Under the pieces are notes generated by a model. The model made no database searches. It was given only the letters and a program-made list of their open reading frames with translations, and was not told the DNA's origin. 64,000 nt of DNA, taken from the NCBI RefSeq assembly GCF_001642475.1, contig NW_019173990.1, forward strand, positions 124,001-188,000, given 5' to 3'. The stretch is from Fonsecaea monophora (Eukaryota > Ascomycota > Eurotiomycetes > Chaetothyriales > Herpotrichiellaceae). Numbering within the stretch: position 1 is the stretch's first letter; each line of letters begins with the position of its first letter. Positions 21,270 to 33,100 of the stretch are shown piece by piece. A program made the translations under genes and the position numbers.

Positions 21270-22293
21270 GGTCTCATTCAATTCGCAGATGAGGAAGAAA
21301 CCTGGACATTACTGGAAGCGCTTCAAGTGCACAGGACTCAAATTTTGGTTATCTGGAAAGTGAGGCCAGCGAAGAACAAAAGAAGAGAGCTGAAAACCAT
21401 CCAAACCTCTTTTTGCGACAACGGGCGGCTCAAGTCGGCGCTTGCTTTGCCAATCAGCCGCGGCCACGTTGGGGCGCAAGGCAACACGAAGTGGTAGGTC
21501 CTTCGCGAATGAATGAAGGTGGAAGAATCAGGTTGCCAGGGGCCTGACTGGATTCGCAAAGTGCCGCCAGCTCTTTCCCCAATGTACCGAGTACACGAGG
21601 TATCCATCATTGCAAGTCTCAATATGCATGAACATCAAAGGATGGATGGCCTTTTTGCTCGTGGCATAAATAAAGAATGACAATAATCACCTCTAAATAA
21701 TTGAGATGAACAAAAAGGCGATTGGCAGTCAAGCAAAAGCGGCTCGGGATCACGTGCCACAGGAATGCCTGGGCTAGTCGATGTTTTGTCACGTGGCCGA
21801 TTAAAGCAGCCTTGTCCCCTTTCCTGATTGAAACGCTAAGGAATAAAGCACAGTTCCAGGCACCTATATATACATCGCATAGAGGTGTATGGTATATAGC
21901 ATTAACGGACTGGCGTCCTTGTAGTATGATAAAAAGTCGCCCGAGTCTCCTCTGTCCTCCCTCTCACACACATCTACCTATAGTTCCTCCATACCTCCCA
22001 TATTGGTGTGCCACACGCCCATTGCCGCGCGACGCCAATAGCACCCACCCCATGCCATTTTTTTTACCCCAGGAAAGTTTTGCCAGTATCGTCATCATCT
22101 CATCCCAAGATACAACAAATGCACATAGCACAAAAGACCCGTTGTATCCAATTGTTTGTTCCTTGCCCTAGCTTCGATCTAGGGCAGTGTCGTTGATGGC
22201 CAAATTCTTCTATGAAATCCTCGCTTCACCAAAATTGATAGACGCCAATGACCCAATGGACTCAATCCGTGTGTTGATAGGTATCCGCTCAAA
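21270..22293. other. Upstream region of the NLR gene / 3' flank of chitin synthase VII
   Basis: 1.0 kb without a gene. It holds the NLR promoter, and two CACGTG boxes 39 bp apart (21751 and 21790). No transposon or other coding signal was seen. Confidence 0.55.
21751..21795. promoter_or_regulatory. Second pair of CACGTG boxes
   Basis: CACGTG at 21751-21756 and 21790-21795, about 0.5 kb upstream of the NLR start codon. Possible bHLH sites; the link to the NLR gene is positional inference. Confidence 0.35.
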
Positions 22294-25200
22294 TTACATG
22301 TTGGCCAATTCTCCATCAATCGCTTTGTCAAGGAAGGTGCGCCTCTCTCCGGCGGGTACCTCGCACTGCAGCCTCTGCTCCACCAGCGCCCTGACTTGCT
22401 TCTTGGTGACTTTGTCGAGATCTACCTCAGCCAGCACCGCGCGAATCGCCTCGACAATGTCATGGTCACTGGGTCCCGCCGAAGGAACGGTGCGGAAGTC
22501 CATCACCGTTGATGCTGGTCGGCTGCCTGTCATACCCACGCCCAACAGACTGGGTCTGCTGACCGAGTGTTGCATGCCACCCTGGAGGTACGGGCTGCGG
22601 CTCCGCGGGTTATCCTGGTATGGCACAGGGGAAGGAGACTTCAACCGCATCTGGCTGCCCAAACTCATCATGCTCATGTTCCGTCCATGCAGGCTGAGGG
22701 GTTGGTCCTTGAACTGTGTAAGGCCAGTCATGGTGCTGGTGCGGTTATTGTGCATTGCCGTGAACGGTGTCGACGATCGAGGCGGTGCCATATATGGCCC
22801 TGATTGCTGGGGGAAGCCTGCCAGGATCGTGCTAGCTGGTTTGACAGACGAGTAGCTTGACTGCATGTCGTCCATCTCCATCATTGCGGCGTCATCGTGG
22901 TAGCCATACTCAAAACCCTTCTCCGGGTAAGTGCCAGAGTTTCCACGACGACCTGGCAGGTTGTTGGCAGCGGCATAGTCGTCCCACCTTTGAAGAGGAA
23001 TCGACCGGGGATCGAAGCCTTCATCCTGAATAGCAACGACCTTCTTGTCACCCTTCTCTCCAATCACGATTCTCGTGTTACCCCATGAAAAGTTGTCTTG
23101 ATTCCAGAACGAGTAGATTGGTAGGACGAAGCTGTAAATAGGATAAGCGCATATGTAGATGAGCATCCATCCCACGTGTTGCCATTGTCGTTTGATGATG
23201 AAGATGATTGCTTGTAAACCGTACACAGCAGCAATGATCACAATTGAGATCAGGGGAAATTGGCCGGTATGCGATGCGACTCGATAAATCAAGTATCCGA
23301 GATACGTGCAGGTTGCAGGAAGGATCAATGTGCCGAACAAATCAATGAAGACGACAAATCTCATCGAGAAGCAGCAGAAACCACAAAGATCTTTCAAGAA
23401 GACGAGTTCGGCAAGGTTGTGAATGGTCGAGTTGATCCACCGTCTTCTCTGCGACAATAAGACGGACCAAGATTCTGGTGCGGCAGTGAGGGCGTAAGCG
23501 TCCGGGACAAACTTGTAGGACATGGACGGGAAATGCTTGGTCATCAACGTCGTGAGATATCGATCCTCGCCCAAGGACAACAGGTTCTTTTTGTGGAGAG
23601 TATCAACATCGCAGTCTGCATACTCCTGGATGACTTTGTCCGAGATGATGAGAGGCCGTCCCTTGTCAGCGGTTCTAAGGCGATACATGCAGAAACTGGT
23701 AAACAGAGGTTAGCGATGGCGAGCGAAGGTGAAAAAGGCAGAACAACATACCATCCAGGTAAACAAGTGACGCTGCCGAACAAAGACTCGAAAGCTTTGG
23801 CAAGATGATGTGAGATATAGTATTCGTAGACTTGGATCATAGTCCACAAGCTCCTTTCTTCGTTCTCCAGGCTTGTCTCACCACAGATGCCTGCAATTTT
23901 AGCATCGTTGGCACATGCGGCAACCAGGCGATTAAGTGAATCTTCCTTGACCATAGTATCTGCATCAACCATGAGAAGATACTCGTACAGCTCAGGGTCG
24001 ACACCGATGACGTTGTTGATCTGATGGAAAATCTCCAATTCCAGAGGAGACATGGGTGACCTGTGGTGGACACGGTTCAGGAATTGCATCAATAAGATTT
24101 GTGAGTCTCGTTTTCCACGGTTTCCAGGCTTGGACTTTGTTTGCTCCGATTCCTTGCCGACCTTGACGATGACGATATATGGAACAACGTTGCCCTCATA
24201 TTCGTAAAGCCCCGAGTACACTTTGCCGTAGTTGAGTTGCTCATTGCCATTGCCGACAGAGCGGAAGGGTAAAGCAGGTGGATCGATCTTCGGATCAACT
24301 CCAAGAACATCCAGCACAATCTTGGGTGTAGGCCTGTCGTTGCCACCGCCCACGATCATCCCATCGCAAATGACACAGATTAGCTTTCTCTTATTGTCAT
24401 ACTGAAGGGCAGTAAGAGAATCAAGGGATTTTCTCAGGTGATCTTCACCCTCAGTATAGGCAGGGACTTGACATATGACAAATTTATCCTGCGCAGCTGG
24501 TCGGCGCTTCGACCCAAGTTGGAGCGCCGCCAAAAATTTGATCAAAATGACAGCACACAAGATCAGGGTAAAAGCCAGAAGCAGGTAGTTGTTGACTTGG
24601 CACTTTGGAGTATCGCGGAAGTCAACCTTGCCAACATAGAACGCATTGTTCATACAATTCAGACTGTTTGCGAAGGCAGCATCCGTTCCCCATTGGCTCG
24701 TAATATCCTCGCCCGGGTTGCCGCTGATCAGGTCTGTCACCTCCTCCGGGAAAAACTTGTATGTGACAAAGTCGTTCATGACATTCAAGGTGTAGAAATA
24801 GTCGGTGAGATCGTATATGTTCTGGTGGATGACTACCCACTGCCTCTGGTCGGTCTCAGCTTGTTTCTTGATACTGCCCTTTGTAACGACCAGGTCTCCT
24901 TTGAAATAGTCCTTGATTTTGGGAAGGAAGGTGTCACTGTACCAATCCCAGCTATACAATGCTGATTGTTGATCTGGCTGATAACGATGACCGGAGGTGT
25001 GGACAGCATTCGGGTACAGAACGGCGTTGGTGTCATTGTGTTGCAGTTGGACACTCTCGTCGACATTCAAACCCGGACAAGCTCGACTCAGTGGTGGTGG
25101 GAAATATGCATCCAGGTTCATGCCCGCCAATGGAAGCATATTCTGCGCGTTGGTTTTGATAGCGGTGTCGCTGTGTTGGATTGGATAGAACTTCGTGATA

Positions 25201-27653
25201 TCGTAAACTTTGCCCCGAATGCTGACATAAAAGTCATTCGTACCTGTATGGAAACCGACCTCTTTTGCATTCCAGGCCTTGTCAAAGTTGGGGCAGAGAA
25301 GCCTTCCAAACTCGATAATGTAGAAAACGATGAGGCCGTTCAGCAGGAAAATAAGGAACACCAACACCACTTTCTCTCGCCAGGCCATGCGCACATCAGG
25401 ACGTTTCATGCGACCGATATATCGCAAGGCGATGGAGGGTATCCACCAAGTTAGCGCCCAGACGAGAGATACCCAAGCCTGTCTTCCAGCAGACGTCTTT
25501 TTAGACTCCACGTTCCGAGGATCAGCGAGCTCTGGATCCATGCCACCGACATATTGCCCGAGGTCTGGATCATAGACTGCGTCCTTGTGATCGTCGCCTT
25601 TTGGTCCAAGGCCGTAGTCGCCGCCAACTGTGTGCATTGTGCGTGCCATTGTCGGCGCAACTGATTTGGCTCGCTCTGTTGCGGCTTGGGCAAGCAAATT
25701 CTCCCGACTATCTTGAATGCTCATATTATCGCCCATCGGCGGGAAGAAGCCACTGCCGTTGTGAGGAGTATTGGCCGAGTAATTTGTTGCAAAGGGGTTG
25801 AGCGGCTGGCCGAAGGTAGGGTCATCAGAGAAGCCACCTTCGATAGGTTTCATGTCGAGCATTGACTCAGCCTCCCACCAGGCACTTTCACGCATCCAGA
25901 TCCGTTCGCGCCCGATGATGACTTCTCCATTTGTCCAGCCTCTTTCTAGCAAGAAGCTTTCTACCCCATCTTTGCCGTCTTTGCAGCCGAGTCGGGAGTA
26001 CCTTGTCACGAACTCTTCAACATCGAAATCAGCGGTAAAGTCGAGCCGCCGATTGCGGTGATTTGCCCATTCCGGAAGTCTCCATGCTCGTAATTGTCTT
26101 GATACCGCTCCTGCAGACCACGCGGAAGTGGTCGAGGTCAGAGCAGCCAAAGCACTTGGCATATCATCAGTAGGGTGGATAGAGAGCTGATACCATGCTC
26201 GACTGCTAGCGAGAGTAGCTCCCAGATCAAAGCGGCCTTTCCGGCCAAAATTCAGACCTTCACCATCGACTGGGTAGAGCAACGTGCGAAGAAATCCTCC
26301 AGCCTCCGCCTCAGCACCGATTTTCTCGAGGATGCCTTCTCGTCGATCCCGGTCGTGCTCTCTCTCCCGACTAAGCGGTCCTCCTTTGATACCCAGGTCA
26401 GCTTCGACCTCCGCAATTGCAGAGTTCATTTCCTTGAGAACAGAGTGGCCAGCAGAAACAACCTCAACCCCATCGTCCTTCATTTCGGCGTTTATACCTT
26501 GGGTGTCATCAAAGACATTTCGTAGAGCCACAGCCTTTCCGAGTGGCTCGCCAGGGATTTCGATAACTGTGAGGCTGACTTCATCACCTGCTTGGGTACT
26601 CGAATCAGGTGTCAGGGCACCGGAGCGTAATTCGGCAGCGATGGCATCGTTGGCCTTGCCAAGCACCCAGTCCACCAGAGCCTCGTACATGCCCGCAATC
26701 AATACTTCACGATCATCCGTGGAGCATTTCTTAACAAGCACTTCGGGCTCCAGTCCAATCAAACCGCCAACATCCTCGCATATATCTTCGAGGACGTCGG
26801 CATCAACCAGGAATCCGGTTGTTTGGCCCAGTTTCAGCAACCCAGCAAGACATGACAACAGTCCTCGGAAGGACGAGCCTTTAATACCAATCGATTTCAA
26901 AGCTGAACGGAAGTCTTCAGCGGCAGCGGCGTCATCGGCTGTTGGAAGGTATTTAGGCGGATCGTAGTAACCAGATCTGTTTAACAGGGTGTATTTGGAT
27001 GGATGTTGCAATCCTAGGAACTCCCGCTCAGCTGGAGTAGATGCCGACGTCAGAAGGTAGTAGAAGACGTCAAAAGCACGATGACCGGGCTCGGATGGGA
27101 TCTTCAGCAGCCCCCTTTCCACATCAATACCCGAGCCAGACAATGCGAGCGTGAAGCCAGTCACCGTTCCGCCAAGAGTGACGGTATATTTGGCAGCAAG
27201 AGAGGAATGTCTGTACGTGGTCGGGTTGAGAGGCGTGACACAAGAGAGGAATGGACGCAAGGCCGAGAGAGCAGTGTATGCAATCTCTGGAGTGGGTAGA
27301 GGAATGACCTGCAGAAATGCTTGCAAGAGCGAGGGTGTCGAGGGATGCAGGGATCCCAGAATGATACATCCATCTTCGGCTCTTCGTCTGGCATGTTCCC
27401 AAGCTCTTAAAGCAATATCTGCATCGACAGTACCACCTACCCGTCCTTGGGCATCAGGATTGATCGCACTGAGCCATGTGTTGACCGAAATGCTCGTGCT
27501 CGAGTCGAGTTGGTAAGTTTGGCCGGAGGCATAGATCGTGTGTAGGGAGTTGAGAAGAGTAGTAGTCGAGACTTGGGTAGGCTGTTGAGCCGCTGTTCGG
27601 GCAGCACCAACCTGCGAAGAGTTGTTCGAGTACGTCGAGTACCGGTTCGCCAT
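22294..27653 (-). CDS. csmB: Chitin synthase with degenerate myosin-motor domain (class VII, csmB-like)
   Basis: Two exons, 27653-23752 and 23695-22294 (intron 56 nt, GTATGT...TACCAG), 1767 aa. The intron splits the codon of the second Cys in CLPGC. The N-terminal motor-like region (about 1-700) aligns with the class V partner ([19 protein letters not shown]) but lacks a P-loop, so it probably does not hydrolyse ATP. Then membrane segments, a cytochrome b5-like module ([18 protein letters not shown]), the glycosyltransferase-2 domain with LMVDADTMV and catalytic [13 protein letters not shown], further helices, and a C-terminal DEK_C domain ([18 protein letters not shown]). It polymerises UDP-GlcNAc into chitin at hyphal tips and septa. 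Some authors call the Aspergillus orthologue class VI. Transcribed divergently from the class V gene. Confidence 0.95.
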
Positions 27654-30190
27654 GTTGAGGCGAAATTGGGCCCCTGTCGAGCAAAGGGGTCGACCGGCGC
27701 TCTGTCAACCACTCGCAGTATTGATTAAGATACAGAATGACACTGCAATTATGTTCAAGGCCTCCTCTTGCAAATTTGTAGCGTCAATCAAGGCGGTTGA
27801 ACCAGGCTGAGATCGTGGGCGGTTCAGGGAAGGGATGGAATAGGAGCGAGTCGTGTCAAATCGTCAATGCAGCATTTCAGAACGTAAAAAGGGGAGGGTA
27901 AAAAGATCCCAAAGCGATGGACTGGCAAATGATGGCTAGATCTGCTGCAAATAGATTGTACAATGTAAAACGAGAGTAATGTTTGTAAGTCGTTAACGAA
28001 GGTGCAGAGGATGAGCGAAGGGGAGCGGGAGCAGGAGGTTGTCGACAAGGCCAACATGGGCCCCGAACACGGCGGAGTGCATCCAAACGTTGTTTTTCCA
28101 GGTTAAGGGACTGTGTATTGATCGTTACCCATACCACAGCCTGACGACAGAATATTGACCCATGCCCAGCTCCTCCTCGATCCGCAGCCACGGTCACGCC
28201 GGGTCAAGAATAGCAGCCAATCTGTGGCGCCACCTGGGTCTGGGCACCCATTTTTGCGTACTTGAGCCCCGGACATTTGCTGGGCGTTATACTGCTCTAG
28301 GCCTAAGCCACTCGGGTCGCTGCAGGGGAGCCCGGGAGGTTAAACAGCCTGTCAATCTTGTCCAGGCCAATCACACCAACGGTCAATGTGCTCCATGGCA
28401 ACGGACGCGGAAAAGTCAACAAAGCCACCTGTCAAGCCCGCGTCAAGAATGAAAACCACTTTACGTACGACGCAATAATGAGTCTCCCAGCAAGGTGTTG
28501 ATGACGGTGTCCCATGTCAAATTTAGTGATGAGACACGGTCATGGATTTAGGACTCGTACGAATACTCGTACCAAGTGAAATGTTTCAATGAAAGAGCAG
28601 AAAAAATCCATTTCGCTTGTCCTAGTTTCAGTTTGTTCCCACTCGTTGCCCAATGTTTGGTGGTCGGGTTGCACACGGAATTATTTTGCCTCAAACCAGC
28701 GCAGGGCCCAAGCGACGGCGCGGTCACGTGATGGAGATTCGGTCAGCATGTGGCACGCTTCTGCACCGTCTCGCCCACCTGCAGAATGCATGCTGCATGT
28801 CCACTCGCATTTGTCTCAGTTGGTCTTACCGGCGACCGGGCTGCATGTGTGTGTGTGTCCGTGGTCAGCCTCCAAACCATTACGATTCCGAAGATGGGGT
28901 CGTGCGCTTATCAATAGCGGCAAAGGATGAGCTTTCGGATAATCCTGTTTGCTTCTGGTGTTGCCTCAGGATGGGTAAATTTGTGTGGAGAGGAAGGAGG
29001 AAAAAAGGAGTGCGCTGCCCACAGCAAAAGAACCACTTTAAAAAATTTTGAAATATAAGTAATGGTAACCCCTTTTCTTGTCCTGGTGCTTCTGGCCTCG
29101 AATTGGGGTGTCTGTAGACGACTATCCAGGTACATACGTACGAGTAAAGAACATCAAGTGCGTTCCTCGTATGTTGCGTTACGTCGGAGATCCAAGCACC
29201 CAGTGCCGATCCCAAATAGCATGCATGCGGTGCCTGTTCTGCTGGCCGCATACTGGGCGCATGTACCTGGTACGGACGATGCATTCCAGCTCTGTTATTA
29301 TTGGATAGCGAGGGATGTATTTGCTTCGTAAAGGACAATCCCCCAACCTCCTCCCCGTATGACTGCTAGACTCCAATACTCTTTTCGCTCGCCGCGCAGC
29401 AACTCCGACTGATGGCTGTGACCCGTCCCGGCCTCGAAAGACTCCGTAGAGGAAAGCTCGAAGGTGGCCTTGGAGGTAACTAGAAGGCTAGATAGGGTGT
29501 GCATGACAATAAGGTCAGATTTCAGGCGAGGTGAACAACTCACAAGACCGTCATCACTACCCTATACTTGGGGCGCGGAGTTTTATAGTAGAAACTCTCA
29601 CCTGTCAGCATCATTGGACAGTACAGCCTGAGTCAACACCCACTGCTGGAGAGGGAAACGTGTGCGGCGCAGTGTACGCTTCACTGCCGGGTTGGTGAGA
29701 TCTCAGACACTGAAAAAGCCTAAACCGCTACCATGCCGGGGTGTGAAAATGACCTGTTGAGTGTTTTGTTTGTAATGACGATTACAAACTCCGCCCATCT
29801 TCTTTATCCACCAGAAACCACAGTCCTGGTCTCAAACCCCCCCTTGCGCGAAGCCAATTCTGTTGCTTTTGCTGTTCGATCATCTCAACATACTTCACAT
29901 TGATTTCATGTATGTTGGTTCTTTCACTCACAATCTTTGATACGACTTGACGAACTCTCGCTATTATTCTCTCGCTCTGCATATTGATTACACCGGCACA
30001 TATTGACGCTCGTTGCCCCCTTACGATCACAGTTGCGAACTCGCAAACCCTCTCTCTTCCAACTCAACAACTGCCCGAAGACGCAAACTTCGTTCGATGA
30101 ATTGAGAGCTTCAGTGATCAGTACGGCGGTGAGCCGACTCGTGGCTCGTCTGTTGACATATTGTGACGCGTTCAATACATCTCAATCAGA
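27654..30190. promoter_or_regulatory. Shared divergent promoter of the two chitin synthase genes
   Basis: 2.5 kb between start codons 27653 (-) and 30191 (+), with no supportable ORF. It contains TCACGTGA around 28725-28730 and copies of the TACTCGTAC word (28564, and 29138 in reverse). The conserved head-to-head arrangement suggests coordinated expression of the pair; no specific factor can be named. Confidence 0.6.
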
Positions 30191-33100
30191 ATGGCTGCTC
30201 GTGGCAATGTTCCTGCCCACTTGCAGGCTTCATTGCCTGCACTCCCTCCTCATTTACAATCAGATACCCATCTGACGGCCCACCTGGCAAGCCGATTCCA
30301 TGTCTCTCTCCCAACGGCGAAATTATCCTCGCAAGCGTTGATATGCCTCAATACATATACCTCATCAACTAGGGGACCAAATGGTGAAAAGGAAGGAAGT
30401 GCCATGGGCGAGGCTGAGGATCTCGCCCGTAGGGCATGGGCAAGACTGGGAAATAGAGCAGAAGATCAGGCTATTGTGTTCTTGTATGTCTGCTGAATAT
30501 CAACATGGTTTTGCTATCCTGCTAATTGTGCGACAGCGGAGAATCAGGGTCGGGCAAAACGACAGTCAGGTCACACCTACTTTCCTCCTTCCTTTCTTTC
30601 TCGTCCACGCCACTATCCTCCAGGTTGTCCCTCGCCGCCTTCGTCTTCGACACCTTGACTACAACCAAAACTACCACTACCCAAACAGCATCAAAGGCTG
30701 GGTTGTATTACGAACTCCAATATGACGCATCGTCATCGATTCCCACTCTCATTGGGGGCAAGTTGTTAGACCATCGCTTGGAAAGGAGTCGAATCTCACA
30801 TGTACCGACTGGCGAAAGAAGCTTTCATGTGCTCTACTATCTTTTGGCTGGAACAAGTGCGGCAGAAAAGTCTCATCTCGGCCTCAATGGTCACACAAAT
30901 ATCACCACGTCAGGCACAGGCCTGACAAGGTCTGCCTCCGTGGCACAGAAACGATGGAGATATCTGGGCCACCCAACGCAAATGAAGGTGGGCATAAATG
31001 ACGCGGAAGGTTTCCAACATTTCAAAACGGCTTTGCGAAAGCTGGAATTCCCTAGAGCCGAAATCGCCGAAATCTGTCAAGTCCTTGCTGCCATTCTGCA
31101 CATTGGCCAACTCGAATTTGGCACCGGCCAGGCGACATTGACCGCGGCTGAAGAAAGTGGTGGATACTCTCATGAAGGTGGCGAGACAGTCACGGTGGTC
31201 AAGAATACTGACACTTTGGCTCTCGTCGCGGCCTTTCTGGGACTGAGTGTCCAGGATCTGGAAGAAAGCATGAGGCACAAGACAAAGACACTCCACCGAG
31301 AGCGTGTCACTGTGATGTTGGATCCAAAGGGCGCTCGCGAGAACGCTGACGAACTCGCAACGACATTATACTCGCTTCTGGTTGCATACATCATCGAAAG
31401 CATCAACCAAAGGATCTGTGCCGCAGAAGACTCTGTTGCCAACACTGTTTCCATTGTTGACTTCCCAGGTTTTGCGGACCATTCCTCTACTGGTTCTGTT
31501 CTAGACCAGTTGTTGAATAATGCTGCCAATGAGTCACTCTACAACACGTGTCTTCACGGTTTCTTCGAAAAGACGGCCGAGATGCTGGAAAGCGAAGAAG
31601 TCAGCGTGCCTGCAACCAGCTATTTCGATAACTCTGACGCTGTCCGAGGTCTGCTCAAGCATGGCAACGGTCTACTTGCCATCCTCGATGATCAGACACG
31701 TCGTGGTCGAACGGACACACAGTTTCTGGATAGTATCCGAAAGCGATTTGAGAACAAGAATAAAGCGATCACGGTCAGCCGCGCCACTACAACCTTACCT
31801 GGTAGCAACTTCGCCACGACGAATCTTTCGGCATCTTTCACGGTCCGTCACTATGCTGGTGAGGTTGATTATCCAGTCAATCGCTTGGTCGAAGAAAACG
31901 GTGACGTGGTGTCGGGTGACCTGATGAACATGGTCAGAGCTACTAAAAGTGATTTTGTGGCTAGCTTGTTCGGTCAAGAAGCCTTGAACACTGTCAGCCA
32001 CCCGTCAGAGAAGACGGCTATCGTGCAAGCCCAAGTCAGCTCAAAGCCGTTGCGCATGCCCAGTCTCTCCCGGAAGAAGCATGACCAGCTGCGCCGGATG
32101 GGCAGTCGCAGAGCAGATCGCTCGCCTGCTCTACAGGAAGACGCTGACTCCACACATACTCCGGAAGAGGCCAGGACCAGAAAAACAAAGGCTTCTGCGA
32201 CAGGATTGACCCAAGGCGCAGCAGCACAGTTCCTCTCATCTTTGGATAATATTACCAAATCGCTAACCGCACCCAACGTCAACAACTATTTCGTGTTTTG
32301 CTTGAAACCAAATGATAGGCGGATCGCCAATCAATTCGACAGCAAATGTGTTCGTCAACAGGTTCAGATGTTTGGGATACCCGAAATCAGCCAACGTCTT
32401 CGGACTGCTGATTTCAGTGTGTTCCTCCCTTTCGGTGAATTTCTGGGTCTGACTGACGCTGATACTGGCGTCGTCGGAAGTGATCGCGAGAAGGCGCAGC
32501 TTGTTCTGGACAACAAACAGTGGCCCGGGAACGAGGCAAGAATCGGCAATACCGGTGTGTTTCTCAGCGAACGCTGCTGGGCAAGTATTGCCCTCACAGG
32601 GTCACAAAGCACCGCCTACTTTGGCGGCGAGGTTCCCGCCATTTCCAGGCCTGATACGCCAAGTGCCAACCCTTTCAACGATTCCAAAGCTCGATTAGTT
32701 GCCTCACACGAAGGAACCCCCGGCTCCTTCTATGGTGACGAAACGAAAGGAGGGGGTTACTTCGGCAGTCGAGAACTTGACGCCAAATCTGATGCCGGCG
32801 CCTCTGCTTTCAACTCTGGAGATATGTTCCGCAATCTCGAGACAAAAGAAGAACTAGCCGAAAAAGGCAACAGAAAGAAGATGGAAGAAGTCGATGTTGT
32901 ACCCGTTTCGTCGTCACGTAAAAGGTGGCTGGCGGTGGTCTACTTCCTTACCTGGTACCTCCCAGATTTTGCGATCAAGTGGGGTGGAGGCATGAAACGG
33001 AGGGATGTGAGAATCGCTTGGAGGGAGAAGTTCGCCATCAACATCCTCATCTGGCTCAGCTGTCTCTTTGTGGCCTTTTTCATTGTCGTCTTTCCCCAGC